From an uncultured Chloracidobacterium sp. (GTDB taxonomy: Bacteria > Acidobacteriota > Blastocatellia > Chloracidobacteriales > Chloracidobacteriaceae), in contig CALCKX010000114.1 of assembly GCA_937966115.1 (NCBI GenBank), positions 1 through 51,721 of the forward strand: DNA of 51,721 bases, in the 5' to 3' direction. A program made the position numbers and the translations under genes. Shown piece by piece: positions 34,620-43,355 of the stretch (positions are counted from its first letter, which is position 1; the number at the start of each line of letters is the position of its first letter). The notes below the pieces were generated by a model that worked only from the letters and a program-made list of their open reading frames with translations, was not told the origin of the DNA and ran no database searches.

Positions 34620-34657
34620 AGCCGGCGGCGAGCCGAAGCCCAAGCCCCCCGCCGGCT
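34620..34657 (+). terminator. Possible terminator hairpin
   Basis: AGCCGGCGG (34620-34628) pairs with CCGCCGGCT (34649-34657) across a 20-base loop, just after the stop of the preceding exported protein. There is no T-run, so termination is uncertain. Confidence 0.35.
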
Positions 34658-34718
34658 ACGCTTGTAACCCGCTTCAGAGACGCGCCGGCGTTTGTGAAGC
34701 CCAAAGGGGGAGCCAGAC

Positions 34719-35108
34719 ATGCCTGACGCCAATGAGCCGTTGATTCCGACCGCCGGCAATGCGCCAACCAACGCCTATTCCATGCTCGAGCCGCGCATGA
34801 AGAAAGTCTATGGCGCGTACTACAAAGAGCTGTACTACACGCCGGAGCGGCGCGTTCTCAATCCGAAGATTCAAGAGCTGATTTCCATCGCGGCCTCGCT
34901 GGTGGCCAAGTGCGAGGGCTGTCTTGACGGCCACATGAAGAAAGCCCTCGAGCTTGGCGCGACCAAGGAGGAAATCAGCGAGACGATATGTATCGCCGCG
35001 GCGATCAACGCGGCGGCCATGATTGACTTGTCGGATCGCTGCGCGGAGCGGCTCCAGCTCAATCATTTCCCCTCCGCGCCGGCGGCGGCGACTTCGGGCG
35101 CGTCATGA
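34719..35108 (+). CDS. Carboxymuconolactone decarboxylase-family protein (AhpD-like)
   Basis: All-helical protein of 129 residues. The redox centre typical of AhpD-like members is present: C65-E-G-C68 followed by H72 (LVAKCEGCLDGHMKKALELGA), with the usual preceding Glu in the IQELISIA helix and the ATKEEISETICIAAAINAAA helix after it. The CxxC plus His supports peroxidase or disulfide-type activity over decarboxylation. GGGGGAG lies upstream of the ATG, and no signal peptide is seen, so it is cytoplasmic. Its stop overlaps the start of the esterase gene (ATGA, 35105-35108). Confidence 0.92.
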   Translation: MPDANEPLIPTAGNAPTNAYSMLEPRMKKVYGAYYKELYYTPERRVLNPKIQELISIAASLVAKCEGCLDGHMKKALELGATKEEISETICIAAAINAAAMIDLSDRCAERLQLNHFPSAPAAATSGAS

Positions 35109-36079
35109 AGATGCGCGTCATGAAGATGAAGCGGGCGCTGAAGGTCGCCTCCCTGTGGATGGCCGGCTGGGTTGGTCTGGCGGGCGGCGCCCCGCTGGCC
35201 GCGGCGAGCGGCGGGGGGCTGCCGGATGGCGCGGTGGAATACGGAGCGTTTCACTCGGACAGCCTGGGGCGCGACGTGCCCTACGCCGTGTCGCTGCCGC
35301 CTTCCTATGCCGCGTCGCCGGAGCGCCGTTACCCGCTGGTCATTTTCCTGCATGGAATGTTCAACGACGAGCGCGACTGGGAAGCGCGCGGCGTGCAGGC
35401 GGCGCTCAATGCCGTCCGCGCGAAGGGGCAGGTTGGCGAGTTCATCGTCGCTATTCCGCGCGGCGAAAACAGTTTCTACATCAATGCCAAGCAGGGCGAC
35501 CGCTACGAGGACGCCATTGCGCGGGATTTTCTGCCCTTCATCGAGCGCCGCTACCGAACGCTTGGCTCGCGCGAGGGGCGTCTGATTGCCGGCATCTCGA
35601 TGGGCGGCTACGGGGCGCTCCTGATGGCGTTCAAGCATCCGACGCTCTTTTGCGGCGTGGCGGCCCACTGCGCCGCGATCTTTACGGACCTGCCGCGTCC
35701 GCCACAGTCCCCCGACGACCGCATCGGCGCGTGGCGCTACGGCCTGGCGTCCAAGCTCTATGGCGATCCGCCGGACGCCGAGTTCTTCAACGCCCACAGC
35801 CCGTTGTCAGTCGCGCCGGCGAAAGCCGAAGCCCTGCGGCGGCTGCGCATCTACTTCGATGTTGGCTCGGAAGACCGCTACCGCTTTGACATTGGCAATC
35901 AGCGGCTGCACGAAACGCTTGAAGCGCTCAGGGTGCCGCACGAGTTCACGCTCGCGCCGGGCGGGCACGGCTGGGCGTTTCTCGTGGCGCGCAGCGAGCC
36001 GGCCTTCGCTTTCTACTGGCGGGCCTTGTCGCCGGCTGTTCAGCGCCCGTCGAGCAAGCGACTGGAGGAAAGGTTATGA
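35105..36079 (+). CDS. Exported alpha/beta-hydrolase esterase (esterase D/PF00756 type)
   Basis: 324 residues. The N-terminus MKMRVMKMKRALKVASLWMAG leads into a signal peptide. The fold begins with GRDVPYAVSLPPSYA, the family entry (polypeptide of esterase D, PHB depolymerase and S-formylglutathione hydrolase relatives). FLHGMFNDERDWE is the oxyanion loop. The nucleophile is S165 in AGISMGGYGALL. The Asp is probably in VGSEDRYRFD and the His in GGHGWAF. It should act on a small ester in the periplasm. The ATGA overlaps on both sides with the AhpD-like and ChaN-like genes indicate translational coupling. Confidence 0.9.
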   Translation: MKMRVMKMKRALKVASLWMAGWVGLAGGAPLAAASGGGLPDGAVEYGAFHSDSLGRDVPYAVSLPPSYAASPERRYPLVIFLHGMFNDERDWEARGVQAALNAVRAKGQVGEFIVAIPRGENSFYINAKQGDRYEDAIARDFLPFIERRYRTLGSREGRLIAGISMGGYGALLMAFKHPTLFCGVAAHCAAIFTDLPRPPQSPDDRIGAWRYGLASKLYGDPPDAEFFNAHSPLSVAPAKAEALRRLRIYFDVGSEDRYRFDIGNQRLHETLEALRVPHEFTLAPGGHGWAFLVARSEPAFAFYWRALSPAVQRPSSKRLEERL

Positions 36080-37044
36080 CTGCGCCAGCGCGCCAGGGCC
36101 ACGCCTGGCGAGCGGCCCTGCTGGCCGCGCTCCTGGGCTGGCTGGGAGGTTCAATCGAGCCAATGCATGGACAGACCCCTGGACAAACCGCGAATCCCCC
36201 TTACCGTCTTTACAAGCCGGATGGCCAGCCGGCGACGCTCGATGACGTGGCGAGCGCGCTGGCGCGCGCCGAGGTGGTCTTCATCGGCGAATCCCACGAC
36301 GACCCTGGCGCGCACGCCCTGCAGCTCGACCTCCTGCGCGCCGCCCAGGCGCGCTACGGCGCGGACGCGGCGCGCCGGCGGCAAGTCGCGCTCTCGCTGG
36401 AAATGTTCGAGCGGGACGTCCAGCTTCCGCTGGATGAGTATCTGGCGGGGCTCATTCCTGAAAATCAGTTTCTCGCCTGTAGTCGGCCGTGGAACAACTA
36501 CCAGAGCGACTACCGCCCGCTGGTCGAGTTCGCCAAGGCGCAGCGCATCCCGGTGGTGGCCGCGAACCCGCCGCGCCGCTATGTCAACCTGGTCGGGCGC
36601 GAGGGGCGCGAGGCGCTGAAGAAGCTTTCCGAGCCGGCCCGCGCCTTCCTGCCGCCGCTGCCCTATGGGGCGGCTTCGGCGGCTTATGAGGCCAAGTTTC
36701 AACGCCTGATGTCGGATGCGCATAGGGCGGACAGGGAAGGCGAGCGCCGGATGCCAAGCCTGGCGCGCCTGCTCGATTCGCAGTCGCTGTGGGACGCCGG
36801 CATGGCGCATGCCATCGCTGAAACGCTGGCGAGCGTGCCGGAGGCGCTGGTGATTCACATCAACGGTCGCTTCCATAGCGAGGAAGGCCTGGGCATCCCA
36901 GAGCATCTCGCCGCGTACCGCAAGGGCACCCGCATGCTGATTGTCACCGTCGTGTCCGACGCGGAAAACCCGGAAGTCCTCAATGTGGCTCGTTACGGCA
37001 AGCTCGGCGATTTCGTGGCGCTGAGCGTCAAAGCGACCCCGTGA
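36076..37044 (+). CDS. ChaN-family (PF04187) haem-binding-like protein
   Basis: 322 residues with a signal peptide (AALLAALLGWLGGSI), so exported. The family opening is VVFIGESHDDPGAHALQLDLL, followed by SLEMFERDVQLPLDEYLAG, and VVAANPPRRYVNLVGREG with RPWNNYQSDYRPLVEFAKAQ in between. The last third contains VIHINGRFHSEEGLGI, also conserved. ChaN of Campylobacter is an iron-regulated haem-binding lipoprotein; a lipobox Cys is not evident here, so I call it periplasmic. It overlaps the esterase stop by 4 bases and is 17 bases before the first GGT. Confidence 0.9.
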   Translation: MTAPARQGHAWRAALLAALLGWLGGSIEPMHGQTPGQTANPPYRLYKPDGQPATLDDVASALARAEVVFIGESHDDPGAHALQLDLLRAAQARYGADAARRRQVALSLEMFERDVQLPLDEYLAGLIPENQFLACSRPWNNYQSDYRPLVEFAKAQRIPVVAANPPRRYVNLVGREGREALKKLSEPARAFLPPLPYGAASAAYEAKFQRLMSDAHRADREGERRMPSLARLLDSQSLWDAGMAHAIAETLASVPEALVIHINGRFHSEEGLGIPEHLAAYRKGTRMLIVTVVSDAENPEVLNVARYGKLGDFVALSVKATP

Positions 37045-37061
37045 GGGCATTTTAGAAAGTC

Positions 37062-38831
37062 ATGGTCGCTCGTTTTCAAACGCCTTTTCAAATGCCGCCG
37101 CGTCGGCCGCTGCCTGCCCTGCGGATGCTTCTCGCCGCGTTGTGCGCGGCAGCGCTCCTGACGCCCGCGACGCGCGGGCAGGTGGCGCGGCAACCCGTCC
37201 GCGCGCGCAGGGCCATAGTCGCCTCGTCCAGCGCCTTCGCCTCGCAAGTCGGCGTGGAGATTCTCCGCCGAGGCGGCAACGCCGTGGACGCCGCCGTGGC
37301 GGTCGGGCTGGCGCTGGCCGTGACCTTTCCGGTCGCGGGCAATCTGGGCGGCGGCGGCTTTATGCTCATTCGGATGGCCGACGGGCGGATGGCGGCCATT
37401 GACTACCGGGAAACCGCCCCGGCGGCGGCCCGGCGCGACATGTACCTCGATGCCGACGGCAATCATCGGTTGGAAAAATCCACTCTGGGCTATGCGGCGG
37501 TCGGCGTTCCCGGCACGGTGGCCGGCTTTGACTTAGCCCTGCGCAAGTACGGTCGGCTCAAGTGGGCGCAGGTCGTCGCGCCGGCGCGACGACTGGCGCG
37601 CGAGGGCTTTCCGGTCAGCTATGCGCTGGCGCAGGGCCTGCGGATCGCGCAACGGCTGGCGGGCGATCCCGAAAGTCGCCGAATTTTCCACCGCGACGGC
37701 GATTATTATGCCGAGGGGGAAATCTTTCGCCAGCCGGACTTGGCGGCGACGCTGGAGCGGCTGGAGAAACGCGGCTCGCGCGAGTTTTACGAAGGCGAAA
37801 CCGCGCGGCGCATCGCCGCGGCGATGCGCGCCAACGGCGGTTTCATCACGCTGGATGACTTGAAGCGATACCGGCCAGTCGAGCGCGAGCCGCTGCGCGG
37901 GACGTACCGGGGCTATGACATCGCGACGTTTCCGCCGCCCAGCTCCGGCGGCATCATCTTGCTCAACGTTCTCAATCAGTTGGAAGGCGACGATTTGGCG
38001 GCGCTCGGGCCCGGGTCGTCTGAGGCGAGCCACTTGCTGATCGAGGCTTTGCGGCGAGCCTTTGCCGACCGCGCCGCGCTGATGGGCGACCCGGATTTCA
38101 CGACGATGCCGGTTGAGACCTTGATCTCCAAGGAATATGCCAAGGAGCGGCGGGCGACAATTGACCTGCGCCGCGCCACGCCGAGCGCCACCGTGCGGGC
38201 CGGGATGGAGGCGCCCGCGTCGGAGTCGGAGAAGGTGTCGGAGAAGGCGGAAACGACGCACTACGCCATTGTGGACGCTGACGGCAACCTTGTGACGAAC
38301 ACCTATACGCTCAACGGTCCCTACGGCTCTGGCGTCACCGTCCCCGGCACGGGCGTGTTGCTCAACAACGAAATGGACGACTTTGCGGCCAAGCCTGGCT
38401 CGCTAAACGCTTTTCAGTTGATTCAAGGCGAGGCCAACGCGATTGCGCCAGGGAAGCGGCCGCTATCGTCAATGACCCCGACCATTGTGTTCAAGGACGG
38501 AAAGCCTTGGCTGGCCCTGGGGAGTCCGGGCGGCCCAACCATTATTTCCACGGTCATTCAGACGCTCATCAACGTCATTGACCATAATATGAGTTTGCAG
38601 CAGGCGATTGACGCGCCGCGCCTGCATCACCAGTGGATGCCGGATGTCGTGATGTGGGAGCCCTATGGCCTGTCGCCGGATACGCGCCGCGCCCTCGAAG
38701 CCAAAGGGCATCGGCTGGAGGCCACGCCGCGCTATAACGGCGACGTCGAAGCCGTCCTGATTGACGCGACGGGCGCGCGGCTGGGGGCGTCCGACCCGCG
38801 TAACCCCGATGCCCGGGCGATTGGCTATTGA
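37062..38831 (+). CDS. ggt: Gamma-glutamyltransferase (GGT)
   Basis: Periplasmic enzyme that cleaves gamma-glutamyl bonds, for example in glutathione, and transfers the glutamyl group to water or amino acids. 589 residues. A signal region (MLLAALCAAALLTPATRGQ) precedes GGNAVDAAVAVGLALAVTFP and GNLGGGGFMLI, then LRGTYRGYDIATFPPPSSGG. The self-processing nucleophile is T398 in KAETTHYAIVDADGN, marking the split between heavy and light chains. PLSSMTPTIVFKDGKPWLALGSPGGPTI and LQQAIDAPRLHHQW complete the light chain. It starts 17 bases after the ChaN-like gene. An alternative internal Met would shorten only the N-terminus. Confidence 0.95.
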   Translation: MVARFQTPFQMPPRRPLPALRMLLAALCAAALLTPATRGQVARQPVRARRAIVASSSAFASQVGVEILRRGGNAVDAAVAVGLALAVTFPVAGNLGGGGFMLIRMADGRMAAIDYRETAPAAARRDMYLDADGNHRLEKSTLGYAAVGVPGTVAGFDLALRKYGRLKWAQVVAPARRLAREGFPVSYALAQGLRIAQRLAGDPESRRIFHRDGDYYAEGEIFRQPDLAATLERLEKRGSREFYEGETARRIAAAMRANGGFITLDDLKRYRPVEREPLRGTYRGYDIATFPPPSSGGIILLNVLNQLEGDDLAALGPGSSEASHLLIEALRRAFADRAALMGDPDFTTMPVETLISKEYAKERRATIDLRRATPSATVRAGMEAPASESEKVSEKAETTHYAIVDADGNLVTNTYTLNGPYGSGVTVPGTGVLLNNEMDDFAAKPGSLNAFQLIQGEANAIAPGKRPLSSMTPTIVFKDGKPWLALGSPGGPTIISTVIQTLINVIDHNMSLQQAIDAPRLHHQWMPDVVMWEPYGLSPDTRRALEAKGHRLEATPRYNGDVEAVLIDATGARLGASDPRNPDARAIGY

Positions 38832-38926
38832 GCGTCGCGGCGGGCGAGCTTGCGCTCGTCCCTCCGCTTGGCGGCGTCTTCGGGAGGGTGACGGCGCGGA
38901 TCAGGCGGCGCGGCGGGAGTTGCCGG

Positions 38927-40645
38927 ATGTCGATGAAACGGATGTGGGCTTTGGCTTTGAGCGTTGGGCTGATGGCGGCGAGCGTCGGCGCGACGCGCCC
39001 GGCGGCGTCCGACCGCATTACGGGACGCGCCTTCGCCACGCGCTCGGAAGTCATCGCCCGCAATGGCATGGCTTGCACGAGCCAGCCGCTGGCGACACAG
39101 GTCGCCGTGGACATTCTCAAGCGCGGCGGCACGGCGGTGGATGCCGCCATTGCGGCCAATGCGCTGCTGGGGCTCGTCGAGCCGACCGGCTGCGGGATCG
39201 GCGGCGACTTATTCGCGCTGGTGTGGGACCCGAAAAGTCAGCGTCTCCACGGCCTCAACGCCAGCGGGCGGTCGCCGCGGCGGCTGACGCTGGACGAGTT
39301 CCGGCGGCGTGATCTCAAGCGCATTCCATCATTCGGGCCGTTGCCCGTCACCGTGCCGGGCTGCGTGGATGGCTGGTTTGCGCTCCACGCCCGATTCGGG
39401 TCGCTCCCGATGCCAGAGCTGCTCGCGCCGGCCATCGCCTACGCCCGCGAGGGCTTTCCAGTATCGGAACTCATCGCTTACTACTGGGAGCGAAACGCGG
39501 CGGCGCTGGCGCAATTTCCCAATGTGCGCGAAGTCTATGCGCCGGGTGGCCGAACGCCGCGCAAGGGCGAGCTGTTTCGCAACCCGCGCCTGGCGACGAC
39601 GCTGGAAAAGATCGCCGCCGGCGGGCGCGACGCGTTTTACAAGGGCGAAATTGCCGGCGTCATCGCCGATTTCATCGCCCGGCAGGGCGGCTTTCTCGAC
39701 CGCGACGACCTCGCCGCGCACGCGTCTGAGTGGGTGGAGCCGATTTCAACCAATTACCGGGGGTATGACGTATGGGAGCTTCCGCCGAACGGTCAGGGGC
39801 TGGCGGCGCTCCAGATGCTGAACATTCTGGAGGGGTACGACTTGGCTGCGCTCGGCTTCGGAAGCCGCGAGCACATTCACTATTTCGTCGAGGCCAAGAA
39901 GCTCGCCTTTGAAGACCGCGCGAAATTTTACGCCGACCCGGCGTTCGCCAAGGTTCCAGTGACAGAGCTGCTTTCCAAGGCGTACGCCGCCGAGCGCCGG
40001 AAGCTGATTCATCCGCAGCGGGCCGGAGCGCGGTACGAAGCCGGCGCTCCGGCGCTGGGGGCGGGCGACACGATTTACCTGACGACCGCCGACCGCAACG
40101 GCATGATGGTGTCGCTTATCCAGAGCAACTACCGCGGGATGGGGTCGGGCATGGTTCCGGACGGGCTGGGCTTCATGCTACACGACCGAGGCGAGATGTT
40201 TGCGCTCGAGGATGGGCACGCCAACGCCTATGCGCCGGGGAAGCGTCCGTTTCACACGATCATTCCGGCTTTTGTCACCAAGGATGGCCAGCCGTTTCTG
40301 AGCTTCGGCGTCATGGGCGGGGGCTTTCAGCCCCTCGGCCACGCGCAAATCCTCATCAATATCATTGATTTTGGGATGAATATCCAGGAAGCCGGCGATG
40401 CGCCGCGCATTGACCACCAGGGTTCGTCGGAGCCGACCGGCGAGCGGGCGACTGGCAGCGGAACGGTGACACTGGAAACCGGCTTTGCCTACGAGGTCGT
40501 GCGGGAGCTTGTCCGGGCGGGGCATCGCGTCGGCTTTGGGGTCGGGGACTACGGCGGCTATCAGGCGATTCGGCGGGATGCCGCGCAGGGCGTCTATTAC
40601 GGCGCGTCGGAATCGCGCAAGGATGGGCAAGCGGCAGGCTACTGA
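38927..40645 (+). CDS. Second gamma-glutamyltransferase-family protein (GGT-like)
   Basis: A GGT paralogue of 572 residues starting at the ATG at 38927, which has GGGAG seven bases upstream and a signal peptide (WALALSVGLMAASVG). The TTG start at 38828 would overlap the first GGT and is less likely. Family motifs: LKRGGTAVDAAIAANALLGL, GCGIGGDLFALV, YDVWELPPNGQGLAALQMLN, with the predicted nucleophile T382 in GAGDTIYLTTADRNG, and NIIDFGMNIQEAGDAPRIDH. The nucleophile context is DTIY rather than TTHY. This fits the distant GGT/acylase-like group, so its substrate may differ. It is separated from the first GGT by 95 bases. Confidence 0.9.
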   Translation: MSMKRMWALALSVGLMAASVGATRPAASDRITGRAFATRSEVIARNGMACTSQPLATQVAVDILKRGGTAVDAAIAANALLGLVEPTGCGIGGDLFALVWDPKSQRLHGLNASGRSPRRLTLDEFRRRDLKRIPSFGPLPVTVPGCVDGWFALHARFGSLPMPELLAPAIAYAREGFPVSELIAYYWERNAAALAQFPNVREVYAPGGRTPRKGELFRNPRLATTLEKIAAGGRDAFYKGEIAGVIADFIARQGGFLDRDDLAAHASEWVEPISTNYRGYDVWELPPNGQGLAALQMLNILEGYDLAALGFGSREHIHYFVEAKKLAFEDRAKFYADPAFAKVPVTELLSKAYAAERRKLIHPQRAGARYEAGAPALGAGDTIYLTTADRNGMMVSLIQSNYRGMGSGMVPDGLGFMLHDRGEMFALEDGHANAYAPGKRPFHTIIPAFVTKDGQPFLSFGVMGGGFQPLGHAQILINIIDFGMNIQEAGDAPRIDHQGSSEPTGERATGSGTVTLETGFAYEVVRELVRAGHRVGFGVGDYGGYQAIRRDAAQGVYYGASESRKDGQAAGY

Positions 40646-40764
40646 GATGGCAAAGGAGAGCGTTGCGCAATGGCTCCCTTCGCCATACAATCCGAGCGAG
40701 CGCGCCGCCGGAGTCGCCGACGGTGCGCTCGGTTCATTCTGTCCAGGCTTGGCCGCGGGGCGTT

Positions 40765-41673
40765 ATGTCCTCCACCGAATTGTTATCGCTGCTTCAGCAG
40801 GCCATGGAATCGGCCAAAGCCGGCGACAAGGCGCGGGCGCGGAGTCTTTTGATTGAAGTGACCGAGGCCGATCCGCGCAACGAGGTCGCCTGGATGTGGC
40901 GCGCATCCGTTTCTCTCACGCCAAAAGACGCCGCCTGGTGCTTGACGAAAGCGCTAGACATCAATCCTGGGAATTGGCAGGCGCAGGAATGGCTGGACAA
41001 GATTCGGCAGTTACAACATCAGCCGCCGGCCGTGACCACGCCGTTGAAGCCGCCGCCCGCTGCCAGCGCGCCGGCGGCGGGCCTATCTCCTCCCGCCTTG
41101 CTGTCGTCCGATGCGCCGACGGTTGACAATCTGCCGGTGGCTTCCATATCGCCGGATCGCTCGACATCGCCAGTGTCCCGCGCGACTGCAACGGTGCCGT
41201 CCCTGCCGGCGGTCAGCGCGCCGCCCGCCGTCCAGCCCGCGTCCAGGCCTTTTCCAACTCGAACGAGCGAAGTCGAGAAGCTCGCCCCGACGCCTCCCCC
41301 CGATGCCAAGGTCATTTTGGCCGTGGATGATAGCCTGACGGTGCGCCGGGTGATTACGCAGGCGCTCGAAAGCAGCGGCTACCGCGTCGTGACAGCGGCG
41401 GATGGCTATGAAGCGCTGGCCAAGCTCAAGGAAGTCACGCCGGACTTGGCGCTCATCGATATCGCGCTGCCAGGCGGCATGGATGGCTATCAGCTCTGCA
41501 AGCAGCTTCGGGCGGAGAAGTCGCGCCGCGGCATACCGGTCGTCATGCTATCGAGCCGGGACAGCTTGTTTGATAAAGTGCAAAGCCGCTTGGTCGGCGC
41601 GGCGCAATACATGACCAAGCCCTTTCGGACCGAAGACTTAGTCCTCAACATTCGGCGTCATCTCAAGGAATAA
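40765..41673 (+). CDS. PilG-like response regulator with TPR-type N-terminus
   Basis: 302 residues. The N-terminal ~95 residues form helical TPR-like units (ESAKAGDKARARSLLIEVTEADPRNEVAWMWRA, CLTKALDINPGNWQAQEWL). A long Pro/Ala/Ser linker (about residues 95-175) follows, then a REC domain: VILAVDDSLTVRRVITQALE, phosphoacceptor D232 in LALIDIALPGG, conserved Thr/Ser (VVMLSSRD) and Lys in YMTKPFRTEDL. VDDSLTVRRVI is typical of PilG/PixG-type receivers of chemosensory or twitching-motility systems. The ATG at 40765 was chosen because the upstream extension to 40663 is GC-rich and lacks a signal. The next gene follows after 10 bases. Confidence 0.88.
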   Translation: MSSTELLSLLQQAMESAKAGDKARARSLLIEVTEADPRNEVAWMWRASVSLTPKDAAWCLTKALDINPGNWQAQEWLDKIRQLQHQPPAVTTPLKPPPAASAPAAGLSPPALLSSDAPTVDNLPVASISPDRSTSPVSRATATVPSLPAVSAPPAVQPASRPFPTRTSEVEKLAPTPPPDAKVILAVDDSLTVRRVITQALESSGYRVVTAADGYEALAKLKEVTPDLALIDIALPGGMDGYQLCKQLRAEKSRRGIPVVMLSSRDSLFDKVQSRLVGAAQYMTKPFRTEDLVLNIRRHLKE

Positions 41674-41683
41674 CCCCAGGCCT

Positions 41684-41992
41684 GTGCCCACGCATGGAAC
41701 GCTAGACGACATTGACCTGCTCACCCTATCCCAAATCCTTTGCGTTGCGCGGCGCCCGACGGCGCTGGAGCTGCGCCGTAACGCCTCGCAGGGCTGGCTT
41801 TACTTTGAGAATGGTCGAGTTGTCCATGCGACGCTGGACGCGTTGGCGGGCGAGCCTGCGCTCTTCGCCTTGCTGCGGTGGCGGTCCGGGGAGTTTCGGG
41901 TGATCGCCCATATCTACCCCCCCTGCCAAACCCTAGAGCTATCGTGGCCGGAGCTAGCCAGTCTCCTGCTGCGGCTGCCGCCCGCGCCCTAG
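41684..41992 (+). CDS. PATAN/DUF4388-type protein
   Basis: 102 residues, GTG start at 41684 with AAGGAA upstream. The sequence is one PATAN/DUF4388-like domain: GTLDDIDLLTLSQILCVARRP, GWLYFENGRVVHATLDALAGEPALFALLRWRSGEFR, LELSWPELASLLLRLP. The YFENGRVVHA and ALFALLRWRSGEF elements are the family core. These domains occur in regulators of gliding or type IV pilus motility and often sit beside PilG-like receivers, which is the case here. A regulatory, protein-interaction role is inferred. Confidence 0.85.
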   Translation: MPTHGTLDDIDLLTLSQILCVARRPTALELRRNASQGWLYFENGRVVHATLDALAGEPALFALLRWRSGEFRVIAHIYPPCQTLELSWPELASLLLRLPPAP

Positions 41993-42034
41993 CGACCGCG
42001 GGTTGAAGGGGGCGGGCGGCTTGCGGCGCGCAGG

Positions 42035-42904
42035 TCACTCCGCGCGGGCGTAGCTCCGCGCCTTGAGCAGCTCGTCCAGGACGAGGTCAGACGTGTTGGC
42101 ATCCTCCCCAAGGAGCGTGAATTTCTGTTGCAGAACGCTCTCGAAATGCTGATCCGTTTGGCGTCCGGCGGCCTGCTTGGCCGGGAAGGGATCGGAATAG
42201 AGAATGGTCTGGCGGGCGATTTCGGTGATCGCGCCGTCGGGATTGATCACGCGCTCGCGGATGCCGGTTAGGATGTAATAGGCATCGTCCTTAATCATGA
42301 CGAGGTAAACCTCGACCGAATCAAACTTGCCGATGTAGCGGATGTCGTCGGCTTCGAGGAAGGCGCGCCCGACGCTTTGCTCAGATTTGACCGGCGCGGG
42401 TTCTGGGGCGCTGCGCGATAGGTGCTTGGTGAGTCGCCCGTCCATGACCCGCACTTCGGCGACTTGCATGGTTTCCGGGCGGGGCGCGCTGGTGAAGCCC
42501 GAAGCGAGGGCGTCGAAGTCGTTCTTGGCGTCGGCATAGGCTTGGCGCGCCGCCAAGTAGAGCGAGGAGGTCGGCATGGTGCGGTAGAGCCGCGTGACTT
42601 GCTCGTGGAAGCTTTGCAGGCGCTCGCGGCAGCTGGCGATTTTGCCGCCAAGCGTATCGAACTGTTTTCGGTAGGCTTCGAATCCTTTTCCGCGGCGTCC
42701 CCGATCGCCGGCTTGCACTCCGGCTGCGTAACTCGCCAACTCTCCATGCAGCGCGACGATCTCTCCGCGCAAAGCTTTGATGGCGGCAGTTATTTCGTTG
42801 TCAGCCACGCCGTCTTGCTGGGCGAAGGCGTTTTTTGGGAAGTAACCGACTATTGGCGCCAGCGACAAAAATGACACAACCGTGACTGACTTCATCCACG
42901 ACAT
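42035..42904 (-). CDS. Exported protein of unknown function (289 aa)
   Basis: Starts at the ATG at 42904 (MSWMKSVTVVSFLSLAPIVGYF); the M at 42895 is an alternative. A signal peptide is predicted with cleavage near AFAQQ. A helical, partly coiled-coil half follows (ITAAIKALRGEIVALHGELAS, AYRKQFDTLGGKIASCRERLQSFH), then a beta-rich half (RYIGKFDSVEVYLVMIKDDAYYILTG, TILYSDPFPAKQ). No domain recognised. It converges with the PATAN gene, 42 bases apart. A TTTACA/TAACAT promoter about 110 bases upstream fits this start. Confidence 0.75.
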   Translation of the reverse strand: MSWMKSVTVVSFLSLAPIVGYFPKNAFAQQDGVADNEITAAIKALRGEIVALHGELASYAAGVQAGDRGRRGKGFEAYRKQFDTLGGKIASCRERLQSFHEQVTRLYRTMPTSSLYLAARQAYADAKNDFDALASGFTSAPRPETMQVAEVRVMDGRLTKHLSRSAPEPAPVKSEQSVGRAFLEADDIRYIGKFDSVEVYLVMIKDDAYYILTGIRERVINPDGAITEIARQTILYSDPFPAKQAAGRQTDQHFESVLQQKFTLLGEDANTSDLVLDELLKARSYARAE

Positions 42905-43018
42905 TGCCTGTGTCCCTCGCCAAATTGTGACCAGCTTCTCGCCAGCCAGGTCGCTCGGGGTCGAGGCAGTGCCGGCTCAGGGCAAGGCTGAACACAAATT
43001 TTCCGTAACTTGACCGGA

Positions 43019-43048
43019 ATGTTACGCTGCGCGTTACGCTGATGTAAA
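43019..43048 (-). promoter_or_regulatory. Promoter for the exported-protein gene, with direct repeat in the spacer
   Basis: On the minus strand, TTTACA (43043-43048), an 18-base spacer and TAACAT (43019-43024). On the plus strand, GTTACGCTG occurs at 43021-43029 and again at 43033-43041 within the spacer region, one helical turn plus two bases apart, a possible operator. Confidence 0.45.
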
Positions 43049-43281
43049 GCTTTTATTCGCCTAGCGGACATTTTGAGGCGCGTTTTGCTGGAGCCAAAGC
43101 GAAGCCAAAAAAGCGCAAAAGCGCCTGGCTCAGGGTAAGCTTGGACGCGCGGGGCGCCCCGCCCGCAGAAACCCGTCCGTAAAAAAACAGGCTCTCGCCT
43201 ATCGCCCCGGGCGATCTCTCGCAGCCCAGCCTTGACCCGGGGATGGCGACTTTTCCCGATACGCCGCAGCGCCGGAAGCCA

Positions 43282-43315
43282 ACGGCGCGCCAAGCTGAAC
43301 GGCGCGCCAAGCTGA
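43282..43315. repeat. 17-bp tandem repeat
   Basis: ACGGCGCGCCAAGCTGA occurs twice head to tail (43282-43298, 43299-43315). Each copy includes the palindrome GGCGCGCC. No function visible. Confidence 0.7.
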
Positions 43316-43355
43316 TGGATGAGGTTGTCCATCCGTTCGCCTTGCCTTCCCCGGC

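Noticed and set aside
42892-43332. 146-residue minus-strand frame in the gene-poor gap
   Set aside because: It overlaps the promoter and the start of the exported protein gene and has no recognisable features.
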